From Candidatus Binataceae bacterium (GTDB taxonomy: Bacteria; Desulfobacterota; Binatia; Binatales; Binataceae): DNA of 64,000 bases. Both the position numbers and the translations under genes were made by a program. The stretch spans positions 28,665 to 92,664 of the forward strand of contig DATGLK010000028.1 in NCBI GenBank assembly GCA_035294265.1, read 5' to 3'. This document shows, one piece after another, positions 11,519 to 19,860 of this stretch; the first letter of the stretch is position 1; each line of letters begins with the position of its first letter. Under the pieces are notes generated by a model that made no database searches, was not told the DNA's origin, and saw nothing but the letters and a program-made list of their open reading frames with translations.

Positions 11519-13483
11519 TTGTTTTCGCTGAATTTTGTGCCTACCAAAGTTATCAAAAACCCCTCCCGCCTGGTCGAGTTTCTGGATCAAGGCAAGCTGC
11601 GACCAGGCTTGATCGTCCGCGAACAGGGCGAACGGCTGGCGCTGCTGCAGCCCGACGGACGCGAAAAGCTGATCCATCGCGACCTGGTGCTGCTGCGCCA
11701 TTCCGACCGTGCCGCGGTCGAGCCTGCTACCCTTGCCGCCGCCGTCGCCGAGCTGGAACAGGAGCGCACCCGCCTAAGCGCCGAACTGGATTTGAAGCTT
11801 TTGTGGGAAGTGGTGCGCGAACAAGGGAGAGGGTTCAGCGCCGAGGAGTTGGCCGAATTGTTTTTTGGCCGCCGGGCGCCAATTGCCACCAGCGTGGTGC
11901 TGGAGGCCCTGCTCAACGACCGGCTGTACTTTACCCGCCGCCATCTGGAGTTCAGCGCTGAAAGCGCCGAGCGGGTGGAGCGTTTACGCGTACAGCACGA
12001 ACGGCTGCGGCTCAAGAGCGAAAGCAGCCGTAAAACCTTGAGCCTGCTGCGCGCCGCCCTTTCGCAAGAAGCGATTACAGCCGAGGAGGCGAAGCCGCTG
12101 GCTGTCCAATTGTGCGCTTATCTCGAAAATCCCCACACTCGTTCCAGCGAACTGACCGCGCAGCTGACTCAGACCGCCCCAGACCTCAACCCCGCCGAGG
12201 CTGCCTACGAAATCCTGGAGCGCTTGGGACAGGCGCCGGCGCAACCACGTTTCGCTGCGGTGGGTGCGCTACCCTCGGGTTTCGCCGAAACCGTTCTGAA
12301 CGAGGCGCAAACCGTCAACGCCCCGCAATACCCAGCCGCCAACCGAATGCTTGCCGTTTCGATTGACGACGAAGAGACGGTGGAAATAGACGACGCCTTG
12401 AGCTGCGAGCCGATGACCGACGGCGGCCTGCGCGTTCTGATCCATATCGCGCTGGTTGCGGCTTTGGTGCCCAAGGGAGGCGCGATGGACCGCGAGGCGG
12501 CCTCGCGCGCCACCACAGTCTACCTGCCCGAGACCACTGTCCGGATGCTGCCCGATGCAGTCTCGTGCGACAAGGCCAGCCTGATCGCCGGCTTGCCGCG
12601 CGCTGTGCTGACCACCGAAGTGCACCTTGGCGCGGACGCTAGCGTGCTCGACTTTCGCATCTATCCGAGTATGAACGTGGTTTCTTCCCGCCTGACCTAT
12701 CATCAGGCCGATCAATTGCTGGCCAACGCGCCGGCGGGGGAACAAACCGCCACCATGTTGCGAGCGCTGGCCGCAATGGGAAATTTGCTGCGCGAGCGGC
12801 GGCGGCGCGCGGGCGCGCTGCTGATCGCGCGGCGCGAGAGCAAAATTCGGGTGCGCGGCGAAAAAATCGAGCTCGAGGTGATTGATACCGCCGCTCCCAG
12901 TCGTTTGATGGTGGCCGAATACATGGTTCTGGCCAATCATTTGGCGGCCCGTTTTGCGGCCGAAAATCAGCTTGAGTTGATTTACCGCACCCAGCCCTCA
13001 ATGGGCAGCGAACTGGCCAACCAGCACCCACGCCTATCGCTGTTTCCGGCCTTTCACGCCGGGATCGGACTGCCCTGCTACGCTCAAGTCAGCTCCCCTA
13101 TCCGCCGCTATGCCGACTTGGTGCTTCAGCGCCAAGTGCTGGGCGCGCTCGAAGGACGCCCTTCCCCAGTTTATCGTAGCGAAGAGCTGCTGGCGGTACT
13201 GGCCAGCGCCGAGAGCGCCGACGCCGAGGCTAAGGAGCTGGAACGACGCGCCAAACGCTACTGGTCTTTGCGTTGGTTAGCGGAATTGCCGCAGCACGGC
13301 CCGCTCACCGCGCTGGTCTGGCGCGAGGGCGCCAGTGCCGAATTGGCCGACTCCGCTATCCGCGGCACCCTGCGCGGCGCGCCCAATTTGCCCAACCAAG
13401 CCAAGATTCTGGTCCGCCCCGTGACCATCGATCCGCTGCGCGGATGGCTGGCGCTGGAATACGCCGGGCCCGCCCCTGCCTGA
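11519..13483 (+). CDS. RNase II/RNase R-family 3'-5' exoribonuclease
   Basis: The 654-aa product carries an N-terminal OB-like/winged part and a central helical insert, then the RNB catalytic domain from about residue 280. The acidic active-site segment reads IDDEETVEIDDAL; compared with E. coli RNase II (Asp 201, 207, 209, 210) one position is Glu instead of Asp. SSPIRRYADLVLQRQ, the conserved RNB arginine motif, follows at about residue 525. A C-terminal S1 domain is not obvious. The start is uncertain between TTG 11519 and GTG 11537, and neither has a clear Shine-Dalgarno. It resembles the cyanobacterial/plastid-type branch more than E. coli Rnr. Confidence 0.87.
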   Translation: MFSLNFVPTKVIKNPSRLVEFLDQGKLRPGLIVREQGERLALLQPDGREKLIHRDLVLLRHSDRAAVEPATLAAAVAELEQERTRLSAELDLKLLWEVVREQGRGFSAEELAELFFGRRAPIATSVVLEALLNDRLYFTRRHLEFSAESAERVERLRVQHERLRLKSESSRKTLSLLRAALSQEAITAEEAKPLAVQLCAYLENPHTRSSELTAQLTQTAPDLNPAEAAYEILERLGQAPAQPRFAAVGALPSGFAETVLNEAQTVNAPQYPAANRMLAVSIDDEETVEIDDALSCEPMTDGGLRVLIHIALVAALVPKGGAMDREAASRATTVYLPETTVRMLPDAVSCDKASLIAGLPRAVLTTEVHLGADASVLDFRIYPSMNVVSSRLTYHQADQLLANAPAGEQTATMLRALAAMGNLLRERRRRAGALLIARRESKIRVRGEKIELEVIDTAAPSRLMVAEYMVLANHLAARFAAENQLELIYRTQPSMGSELANQHPRLSLFPAFHAGIGLPCYAQVSSPIRRYADLVLQRQVLGALEGRPSPVYRSEELLAVLASAESADAEAKELERRAKRYWSLRWLAELPQHGPLTALVWREGASAELADSAIRGTLRGAPNLPNQAKILVRPVTIDPLRGWLALEYAGPAPA

Positions 13484-13511
13484 TTCCAGCCCCAGCCCAC
13501 TTAGGCCCCGC

Positions 13512-13721
13512 TCAGGCTGCCGCCGAAGCACCATTGTGGACCGGTGCATCCTGCTCCAGGCGCCAGCGGTCGATCGACTCAATATTGAAGCGCCAATCGC
13601 TCCCCACCTTGAAAGCGGGAATGCGCCCGCGCTTGAGCTGACGATAGATGGTCGATGGATGAACCTTCAGATAATCGGAAAGTTCACGCACCGTCAGCAC
13701 TTTGTTGTCGTTGATTATCAT
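13512..13721 (-). CDS. Small excisionase/MerR-type helix-turn-helix DNA-binding protein
   Basis: The 69-aa protein has the HTH_17 pattern: LTVRELSDYLKVHPSTIYRQ, then GRIPAFKVGSDWRF and a short C-terminal helix. Such proteins occur as phage excisionases and as free-standing chromosomal regulators. No integrase or attachment site is nearby, so a host regulator is more likely. An unusual 26-bp palindrome lies about 110 nt upstream of its start. Confidence 0.85.
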   Translation of the reverse strand: MIINDNKVLTVRELSDYLKVHPSTIYRQLKRGRIPAFKVGSDWRFNIESIDRWRLEQDAPVHNGASAAA

Positions 13722-13828
13722 CTCGCTGCCCCCTTATCCGAGCATCAAGCTCGTGGCAGCTACCCTAACAATTGTTGTGCCGGATAAAGCCGCCGAAAAG
13801 CCAACCTATTTCCTCGGCCGGTCTTATC

Positions 13829-13854
13829 GCGGCCGGCAAAATTTTGCCGGTCGC
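13829..13854. promoter_or_regulatory. 26-bp near-perfect palindrome, candidate operator
   Basis: The arms 13829-13841 and 13842-13854 are 13 nt each with a single mismatch and no spacer; the core is CCGGCAAAATTTTGCCGG. It lies between the HTH gene and panC. The lack of a loop fits a DNA operator better than an RNA terminator, although a 9-bp stem with an AAAATTTT loop could also form. Confidence 0.4.
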
Positions 13855-13954
13855 CAAAATCGTGGCGCCCAAAGAATGACGTTAAGCTAACAACGATTGC
13901 CGGATTTGCTGCTTAACCCGCGTAAGCCGCTCTCGGCTCAGGGCCCCATCGTCC

Positions 13955-14797
13955 CTATTGGCCCAGGACAACGTTGTCGATTAGCCGGGTGGTGCCAATC
14001 ACCGCGGCCACCGCCACTACCACCGCTCCCTCTACCCGCTCCACGGCCGCCAAGTTGACGGCATCGCGCACCTCGACGTATTGCGGCTCGACTTCGGCGC
14101 TCGCCAATTCCCGATGCACAGCCGCGGCCAGCAATCGCGGGTTGCGCTCGCCTTGCGCGAAGAGGGCGGCCGCCGCGCGCAAACCTCGGCTAAGCGACAG
14201 CGCGCGGCGGCGTTCATCGGCCGAAAGATAGGCGTTGCGCGAGCTCAGCGCCAAGCCGTCGGCGTCGCGCACAATCGGCATCGCGACGATTGCGACGTCG
14301 AAATTCAGGTCCCGCACCATTTGGCGTACTGCCAGCAGCTGTTGGTAATCCTTGGCTCCAAATACTGCCACATGAGGCTGGACCAGGTTGAAGAGCTTGG
14401 CGACGACCGTGGTAACTCCGCGGAAGTGGCCGGGCCGGTAGCATCCGCATAACTCGCGAGTCAGCTCGCCGACTTCCACCCAGGTCTGCGCGCCCGATGG
14501 GTACATCTCCTCGGCGCTGGGCGCGAAGACAGTGTCCACCGGCACACTTTCCAGCAAGGCCAGATCTGCCTTCCAGGTCCGCGGATAGCGTGCCAGGTCC
14601 TCGTCAGGAGCGAATTGGGTGGGGTTCACGAACAGCGACACCACCAGCCGGGAGGCACGCTTGCGAGCCTCCTGGATAAGGCTCAGATGACCCGCGTGCA
14701 GAGCTCCCATGGTAGGTACCAGGGCGATCGTTTCACCCTTTTGGCGGGCCCGCGCCGCCCATTGGCGCATCGCGACCAAGCTTTCCAGGGTCAACAT
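13955..14797 (-). CDS. panC: Pantothenate synthetase PanC
   Basis: PanC condenses pantoate and beta-alanine with ATP to give pantothenate. Key motifs are VPTMGALHAGHLSL near residue 25 (the HIGH-like nucleotidylyl motif) and FVNPTQF. FGAKDYQQL and SSRNAYLS follow. I chose the ATG at 14797 because MLTLESL aligns with the E. coli start; a TTG at 14812 directly after the panB stop is also possible. The product is 280 aa. It lies 15 nt downstream of panB in the same transcript. Confidence 0.96.
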   Translation of the reverse strand: MLTLESLVAMRQWAARARQKGETIALVPTMGALHAGHLSLIQEARKRASRLVVSLFVNPTQFAPDEDLARYPRTWKADLALLESVPVDTVFAPSAEEMYPSGAQTWVEVGELTRELCGCYRPGHFRGVTTVVAKLFNLVQPHVAVFGAKDYQQLLAVRQMVRDLNFDVAIVAMPIVRDADGLALSSRNAYLSADERRRALSLSRGLRAAAALFAQGERNPRLLAAAVHRELASAEVEPQYVEVRDAVNLAAVERVEGAVVVAVAAVIGTTRLIDNVVLGQ

Positions 14798-14812
14798 CGA
14801 ACGGCTATCCAA

Positions 14813-15631
14813 TCAGCGGGAATAGCAATGCTCCGGGCCGGGAAAAATTCCCTCGCGCACCTCGCGGGCATAGGCGGCGGCGGCCTCGCTGGCCACCTGC
14901 CACAGCTCGGCATACCGTTTGACGAAACGGGGCGAGGAAGTATCGTTCAAACCCAGCATATCGTGCATCACCAGGACTTGGCCGTCGCAGGCGGGACCGG
15001 CGCCGATCCCAATGGTGGGTACTGGGCTTTGGGCGCTGATTTCAGCCGCCAATTCCGCAGGAATTCCTTCCAGCACCAGAGCAAAGACTCCGGCTTCGCT
15101 CAACGCGGCGGCATCTTCCAAAAGCCGTTGGCGCGAGCCGGCGGCGCTGCCCACGCCGCGTCCCTGCACCTTGAAGCCTCCCATGCGATGAACCGATTGC
15201 GGAGTCAGCCCGATATGACCCATGACCGGAACATCGACCTCGACCAAGCGGCGGACCGTGGCCGCCATCGCGCTTCCCCCCTCCAGCTTGACCGCCTCCG
15301 CGCCGCCCTCCTTGACCAGGCGGCCGGCGTTGGCAATCGCCTGCTCGGGGCTTACCTGATACGTCATAAAAGGCAGGTCGCCGACTACCAGGGCGTGGCT
15401 GCGTGCGCGAGTGACCATGCGTAGATGGTAGATTATATCCTCGACCGTAACGGCCAGCGTGCTCTCTTCTCCCTGCACTACCATGCCCAGGCTGTCGCCC
15501 ACCAGCAGCACGTCGATTCCTGCCCGGTCAAAGAGCCGGGCGAAGGGAAAGTCATAGGCGGTGAGCATGGTGATTTTGCGCCCCCGTTCCTTCATCCGAA
15601 TCAGATCGGGCACTCGCACTTTCGCTTCCAT
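14813..15631 (-). CDS. panB: 3-methyl-2-oxobutanoate hydroxymethyltransferase PanB
   Basis: PanB makes ketopantoate from 2-oxoisovalerate and 5,10-methylene-THF. The 272-aa TIM-barrel has MLTAYDFPFARLFD, GDSLGMVVQG (metal-binding Asp), GHIGLTPQ and EGIPAELA. The ATG at 15629-15631 has AGAGG about 7 nt upstream; the open frame continues to 15760 but that extension is leader RNA. A strong intrinsic terminator lies only 37 nt upstream, so expression probably needs read-through. Confidence 0.96.
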   Translation of the reverse strand: MEAKVRVPDLIRMKERGRKITMLTAYDFPFARLFDRAGIDVLLVGDSLGMVVQGEESTLAVTVEDIIYHLRMVTRARSHALVVGDLPFMTYQVSPEQAIANAGRLVKEGGAEAVKLEGGSAMAATVRRLVEVDVPVMGHIGLTPQSVHRMGGFKVQGRGVGSAAGSRQRLLEDAAALSEAGVFALVLEGIPAELAAEISAQSPVPTIGIGAGPACDGQVLVMHDMLGLNDTSSPRFVKRYAELWQVASEAAAAYAREVREGIFPGPEHCYSR

Positions 15632-15667
15632 CGCTGGCCTCTTTAAAACCAAAAAGGAATCGCCGAA

Positions 15668-15698
15668 ATAAAAAACGGACCGCCGACCGGCGATCCGT
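15668..15698 (-). terminator. Strong intrinsic terminator inside the panB leader
   Basis: On the minus strand ACGGATCGCC-GGTC-GGCGGTCCGT forms a 10-bp stem (one T-G pair) with a 4-nt loop, followed by TTTTTTATTT. It ends about 37 nt before the panB ATG. No coding gene ends nearby; the PDZ gene stops at 15936 and has its own hairpin. Confidence 0.8.
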
Positions 15699-15845
15699 GC
15701 GAAAGGCTGCAACTTCAGGCCTGCTCGGAGTCCCGGTCCGTCACGGATCCAGGCAACCAAGCCGCTGCTCCAACGCGGCGGCTGCTACATCCTCACCACT
15801 CACCCTGCTGCTTTTCGCCGGGCAAAATGCCTCGACGCAAGCGGA
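15668..15845 (-). promoter_or_regulatory. Attenuator-like 5' leader RNA of panBC
   Basis: About 180 nt lie between a candidate promoter (TTTACA and TAATAT on the minus strand, around 15855-15880) and the panB terminator. Inside it, 15735-15750 can fold as a GGaTCCG/CGGACC hairpin. Its two arms are each 7 nt perfectly complementary to the two terminator arms (15743-15749 to the 5' arm; 15735-15741 to the 3' arm). A GCAGCCGC/GCGGCTTGGTTGC stem lies further upstream. A mutually exclusive fold is therefore possible. I do not recognise a known riboswitch class. A short GTG-started frame ends at 15741-15743 and could encode a 20-aa leader peptide. Confidence 0.5.
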
Positions 15846-15908
15846 TTAATCAATATTACAGCCGACCGTGGCTTGTAAAGCTCACTGGAAGGCCTTGGGC
15901 AATGGGAA

Positions 15909-15932
15909 CCGGCTCGCGAATGGACGAGCCGG
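15909..15932 (-). terminator. Hairpin after the PDZ-protein gene
   Basis: CCGGCTCG and CGAGCCGG form a perfect 8-bp stem with an 8-nt loop, immediately after the stop at 15936. The following T-content on the minus strand (TTCCCATT) is modest. Confidence 0.45.
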
Positions 15933-15935
15933 CTT

Positions 15936-16691
15936 TCAGTTGGTGAAAGGGGCCAGGGCCGTTGCGGTCGCCGCCCCCATGCCCGGCAACTGCACCGGGA
16001 CCTGTATCCGCTTGCCGGCGCGCACGATCATCAGGTAAAGCGTGTCTCCGGGTTTGTCATTGGCGGTCAAGTCTTCTAAATCGATAATATGGCGCACGCG
16101 CTGCCCATCGACCCCGATGATCATGTCATAGGATTCGCCGATGTGGGTCTGGTCAATGATCCCCACCGCTACGATTACGGGCGGAAAGAACATCGCAGCG
16201 GCGATCCCGGCGCCGTTGAGCACATAGCGCCCCAGTGCGTGGTAGGGCCGGATGCCGGCCCGCCAAGCCGGACTATTGCGCTGAACACCCATCACTTGCA
16301 GGCCGCAGATTTTTTCATGGTGCAGCCGGCCGCAATCTTCACGCACCTCGACCCCAATGGGATTTTGTCCTCCCCCCTCGTTCATGAAATCCTGCAGGCT
16401 GTATACGTATGGGGTAAGCGGTACAGCCGTTTCGTCGGGCATGGCTGAAACCGGAGGAAGCGCGGTGGTCTGAGCCGGAGCGGCGGTTTGGTCGGGGCCG
16501 GGTTCAGGCTGGACGCTTTGGCTGGGCGCCACCGGAATTACGGTCGTGGAATCGGAATCGCCTGGGTTGCTGGGCTGAATGACTGGAGTCGAACCAACGG
16601 CTCCGGTTGGGGAAGCGCCGGCGGCACGGGCGCAGCGCACTGTCGCCAGTACAGTCGCCAGCAAAAGGATTGCGGTTGTGCGTTTACGCAT
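15936..16691 (-). CDS. Secreted PDZ-domain protein, function unknown
   Basis: The 251-aa product has a signal peptide (MRKR then a hydrophobic run, cleavage near ARA-AG). A Pro/Thr/Ser/Gln-rich linker of about 70 residues follows, then a single PDZ-like domain. IGVEVREDCGRLHHEKICGLQV carries a possible disulfide pair, and SPAWRAGIRPYHALGRYVLNG and DMIIGVDGQRVRHIIDLEDL are the typical PDZ strand-helix pieces. No protease domain is present, so it may recognise C-termini of envelope proteins or act as a scaffold. Confidence 0.8.
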   Translation of the reverse strand: MRKRTTAILLLATVLATVRCARAAGASPTGAVGSTPVIQPSNPGDSDSTTVIPVAPSQSVQPEPGPDQTAAPAQTTALPPVSAMPDETAVPLTPYVYSLQDFMNEGGGQNPIGVEVREDCGRLHHEKICGLQVMGVQRNSPAWRAGIRPYHALGRYVLNGAGIAAAMFFPPVIVAVGIIDQTHIGESYDMIIGVDGQRVRHIIDLEDLTANDKPGDTLYLMIVRAGKRIQVPVQLPGMGAATATALAPFTN

Positions 16692-16701
16692 AAGCGCGCC
16701 C

Positions 16702-17595
16702 CTATGCCCTAAGCTTCCAGTAATCCGCTCCCGCCTCCACCGTCACCCGCGTTTCATTTGCCAGCTTCTTAAGATGGGATCGCACCGAACTGGCGGCTGC
16801 GCCCTGCAGCGCCTGGGGCAAATCGCGATAGATCACCTGCACGATTGTTGCCACCGTCGCGGGTCCCGCCTTGAGCACACCCACGATCTGCCGTTCGCGC
16901 AGTTCGCGATGGGCGATGTACTCGCGAATCTTGGCCTCGCCCGCCTCGATCACGGGGCCGTGGGCCGGATAAATACGGCGCGGGGCCAACTTCAGCAGTC
17001 GGCGCAATGAGTCCATATATTGGCTCAGATCACCGCTGTCGTCTGGAATTACCGTGGTACCGGCACCCAACACCACATCTCCTGTGAACAGTGCCTGCTC
17101 CTCTTCCAAGTAGTAGCACAAATGGTCGGGGGCATGGCCAGGAGTAAAGATGGCCCGCAGGGTGGCGCCCGCAACTTTGACGATATCGCCCTCGTCGATC
17201 GGTGTCGGAGACAGCCCCGCTGCAATATCGCGCTCGGGCCAAGGCCGCTTGAGCACCGCCAGCTCGCCCCAGCGCGCGCGCACCTGGGCCACCCCGCCGA
17301 TGTGATCGGGATGGGCGTGGGTGAGCACGATTCGCTCGGGCGCGCCGCTTTCGCACAACTCCGCCAGCGCCCGAGCCAGGATTGGCGGATAGGTTGCGAT
17401 CCCTTGTCCCGTATCTAGCAAAATAGGATGGGCGCCGCGGCCAATTAGGTAGGTGTTGGTGCCGGGACCAGTGAACGGACCAGGATTTTGGCCCAACACA
17501 CTAGCTACCAGGGCGGAATGGCGAGTGTAATCGGGCAGCTTGAGCCCCGTCATCGAATCCTTGACCACCCGCTCAACGCCCGCTGCCATCGCCAT
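16702..17595 (-). CDS. MBL-fold metallo-hydrolase (LACTB2/glyoxalase II-like)
   Basis: The 297-aa product has the metallo-beta-lactamase core with metal motif THAHPDHIGG around residue 93, PGHAPDHL (second His), TGDVVLG (bridging Asp) and YPAHGPVI (last His). A C-terminal winged-helix-like part follows, typical of LACTB2-type members that act on RNA or thioesters. The start codon follows the coaX stop with no gap, so the two are translationally linked. The substrate cannot be read from the sequence. Confidence 0.87.
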   Translation of the reverse strand: MAMAAGVERVVKDSMTGLKLPDYTRHSALVASVLGQNPGPFTGPGTNTYLIGRGAHPILLDTGQGIATYPPILARALAELCESGAPERIVLTHAHPDHIGGVAQVRARWGELAVLKRPWPERDIAAGLSPTPIDEGDIVKVAGATLRAIFTPGHAPDHLCYYLEEEQALFTGDVVLGAGTTVIPDDSGDLSQYMDSLRRLLKLAPRRIYPAHGPVIEAGEAKIREYIAHRELRERQIVGVLKAGPATVATIVQVIYRDLPQALQGAAASSVRSHLKKLANETRVTVEAGADYWKLRA

Positions 17596-18369
17596 TCATC
17601 CCTTGCGATTGCGCTCGAAGATCAGGCGCAGGCCCTGCAGGGTTAGAAACTCCTCGACCTGCTCGATCGTTTCCGATTCACGAGCGATGAGGCTGGCCAA
17701 GCCACCGGTGGCGATGATACGGGCGGGCTCGCCACGCTCGCGCCGGATGCGTGCTACCAAGCCGTCGACCAGCGCCGTATAGCCGAAGATGAGGCCCGAC
17801 TGAATCGCGCCCACGGTGGTTCGCCCCACCACTTCGCGCGGGCGCACCAGTTCAACCCGGGTCAGCTTGGCCGCATGCTCGAACAGCGCCCCCATTGAGA
17901 TCCCCAGCCCGGGCGCGATTGCGCCGCCGGCATACTCGCCACGCGCGGTGATGTAATCGAACGTGGTCGCGGTACCGAAATCGACCACGATACAGGCCTC
18001 GTGGGTCTGGTCGTAGGCGGCCACCGCGTTGGCAATCCGGTCGGCGCCAACCTCTTTGGGATTTTCGTAAAGGATCGGCATCCCTGACTTGACCCCGGGC
18101 CCAACCATCAGCGGCGTGCTGTGGAAATAGCGCTGCGCCAGCTCTTCCATCACCTGATTGAGCGGCGGCACCACACAGGCGATCGCGACCCCGTCAGGAT
18201 GGAGCGCGCCGCCCAGGCCTGCCGCGCCCAGCAGCGTGTTCAGGATCGCGCCGTACTCGTCGGTGGTGCGTTCGTTGACGGTGGCTAACCGCCAATGGTG
18301 ACACAGACGCGACCCCTCGTAGATTCCGATCACGGTGTTGGTATTGCCCACGTCAACGGTAATCAGCAT
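17596..18369 (-). CDS. coaX: Type III pantothenate kinase CoaX
   Basis: CoaX phosphorylates pantothenate, the first step from vitamin B5 to CoA. It is an ASKHA-fold enzyme of 257 aa: DVGNTNTVIGIYEG at the N-terminus, GADRIANAVAAYD, then VDFGTATTFDYI and GGAIAPGL. I chose the ATG at 18369, which gives the standard MLITVDVG start, although the frame is open to 18381. With panB and panC a few kilobases downstream on the same strand, three steps of the same pathway cluster here. Confidence 0.96.
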   Translation of the reverse strand: MLITVDVGNTNTVIGIYEGSRLCHHWRLATVNERTTDEYGAILNTLLGAAGLGGALHPDGVAIACVVPPLNQVMEELAQRYFHSTPLMVGPGVKSGMPILYENPKEVGADRIANAVAAYDQTHEACIVVDFGTATTFDYITARGEYAGGAIAPGLGISMGALFEHAAKLTRVELVRPREVVGRTTVGAIQSGLIFGYTALVDGLVARIRRERGEPARIIATGGLASLIARESETIEQVEEFLTLQGLRLIFERNRKG

Positions 18370-18519
18370 CGAACCCACCACTTAAGCCCTTTTTCCGCCA
18401 CCTTCTTAAGATCAGCGCGGATACCCTCGCGATGCAACCCGAGTTTGCCGCCCTTTTTCAATCGCTTGGCTTGAGCGATCGTTTTCCTGCACCCCGCGCC
18501 GCGGTTAAGATGGCGAGTT

Positions 18520-19293
18520 ATGGCGGAGTCTAAAGTGGCGTTGGTGACCGGTGCCGGCCGGGGTATCGGTCGTGAGATAGCCTTGCGCTTGGCGCGCGAG
18601 GGATATGCGGTCGGGCTTATCGCGCGCACCCGGTCGCAGTTGGAAGAGAGCGCCGACCTTATACGCCGCGCGGGCGGACGAGCGCTGGTTGCGCCTACAG
18701 ACGTGGCGGTTGCGGCGCAGGTCGAAGCAGCGGTGGCGTCGGTGGAAAGCGAATTGGGGCCGATCGGCGTGCTGGTCAACAATGCTGGCGCCTACCTGCG
18801 CAAAAGTTTTCTAGAAATCAGCGTCGAGGAGTTCGACTTTCAGCTCAAGGTTAACACCTACGGACCATTTCTGTGCACCCAGGCGGTGGTCCGCCGGATG
18901 CTGGCGCGTCCGGAAGGGCAGCAGGGTGGCTGCGTGATCTTTTTGCTGGGATCGGAGAGCCGTGGCGGCCCGGCGCTCTATTCCGCTTACAACGCCTCGA
19001 AAAATGCCCAGCGCGCGCTGGCCGAGTCGCTGGCCCACGAGCTGATGCATCGCGGGGTGCACGCCGCCGCCCTCGACGTCGATGGCGCAGTGGATAGCCC
19101 GCGCGTGCGCGAGGCCGCACCCGAAGCGGGGCCCGACGCTTTTGTCTCGCCGGCCGCCATCACTGACGAAATCGTCCATCTGATCCGCCAACCGCGCAAC
19201 GCCTGGAGCTTCGCCCTGGATCTGCGCTCGGCGACGCAGTGGCGGCCGCGGGTCGCGGCCCGCCGCCCCGCGCCGCCCGCGCCCAAAAGCTGA
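18520..19293 (+). CDS. SDR-family NAD(P)-dependent oxidoreductase
   Basis: A 257-aa classical short-chain dehydrogenase: TGAGRGIG cofactor motif at residues 11-18, NNAG near residue 87, and the catalytic Ser plus YNASK around residues 156-160. An Arg after the first strand (LIARTRSQ) suggests NADP preference. The C-terminal ~15 residues are Pro/Arg/Ala-rich. It is read divergently from coaX. The substrate cannot be assigned. Confidence 0.9.
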   Translation: MAESKVALVTGAGRGIGREIALRLAREGYAVGLIARTRSQLEESADLIRRAGGRALVAPTDVAVAAQVEAAVASVESELGPIGVLVNNAGAYLRKSFLEISVEEFDFQLKVNTYGPFLCTQAVVRRMLARPEGQQGGCVIFLLGSESRGGPALYSAYNASKNAQRALAESLAHELMHRGVHAAALDVDGAVDSPRVREAAPEAGPDAFVSPAAITDEIVHLIRQPRNAWSFALDLRSATQWRPRVAARRPAPPAPKS

Positions 19294-19475
19294 GCTCTAC
19301 TTTTAAGGCCCTGTAGCGCGGCGCTACCACGAAAGGCACCCTTCGCATCGGCCACTCGGGATAATCTGAAACTTCGGCGTGGACGGAACTGGTGAGCAAT
19401 CGTACGCGGCTTTGCGAGCGGCGTGGGCTCTGGACCGGAGGGTGGCGCGCACTATACTGTCAAAGGCTTGCGGGT

Positions 19476-19552
19476 CGGGGCGTGGCGCAGCCTGGTAGCG
19501 CACACGCTTGGGGTGCGTGTGGTCGCCGGTTCAAATCCGGCCGCCCCGACCA
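19476..19552 (+). tRNA. tRNA-Pro (anticodon GGG)
   Basis: Acceptor stem CGGGGCG/CGCCCCG, D-arm with GGTAGCGC, anticodon stem CACGC/GCGTG with loop TTGGGGT (anticodon GGG), T-arm CGCCGG-TTCAAAT-CCGGC, discriminator A and encoded CCA. The whole cloverleaf can be drawn by eye. Length 77 nt with CCA. Confidence 0.95.
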
Positions 19553-19860
19553 ATCCGAAAACTCTAGCCTGTTGCGCTCTAGCCCTCTCCGCCCGTCAAG
19601 CACACGATTTGATTGCCGCACTTATACAAGACCGGCCAGAGAAAGGACTTCGCCGAAGGCAGATGGGGCCTGAACCTGCGCCCTTTCGAAGACACCGCGA
19701 CGAAAGGCACAGGGTTGGATTCCTGATCCTCGCGATGGCGCTGGCGATGGGGCTGTCTTAACTGGCGCAAAAGGCCGGCAATAGCCGCAGTCTCGACGGG
19801 ACACGGGGCTGGCGCGCGGCTTGCGCGCCAGCCCTTCCCAGGGGTCAATCCAGCCGAAGT
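19553..19860. other. Intergenic stretch after tRNA-Pro with a 12-bp hairpin
   Basis: No gene is supported. A perfect 12-bp stem (GGGCTGGCGCGC 19806-19817 and GCGCGCCAGCCC 19823-19834) with a 5-nt loop lies just past the stop of the minus-strand lipoprotein gene and probably ends its transcript, although no T-run follows. I saw no integrase remnant or att-like repeat of the tRNA 3' end. Confidence 0.45.

Noticed and set aside
13512-13721. Excisionase of a prophage
   Set aside because: No integrase, capsid or other phage genes nearby; the HTH protein fits a host regulator.
15771-15805. Similarity of AGCAGCC in the panB leader to the SRP RNA apical loop
   Set aside because: The flanking bases do not form the SRP helix 8 with a GGAA-type tetraloop, so it is not a 4.5S RNA.
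19476-19860. tRNA-Pro as an integration site of a mobile element
   Set aside because: No integrase, no repeat of the tRNA 3' end and no foreign genes were seen within reach.
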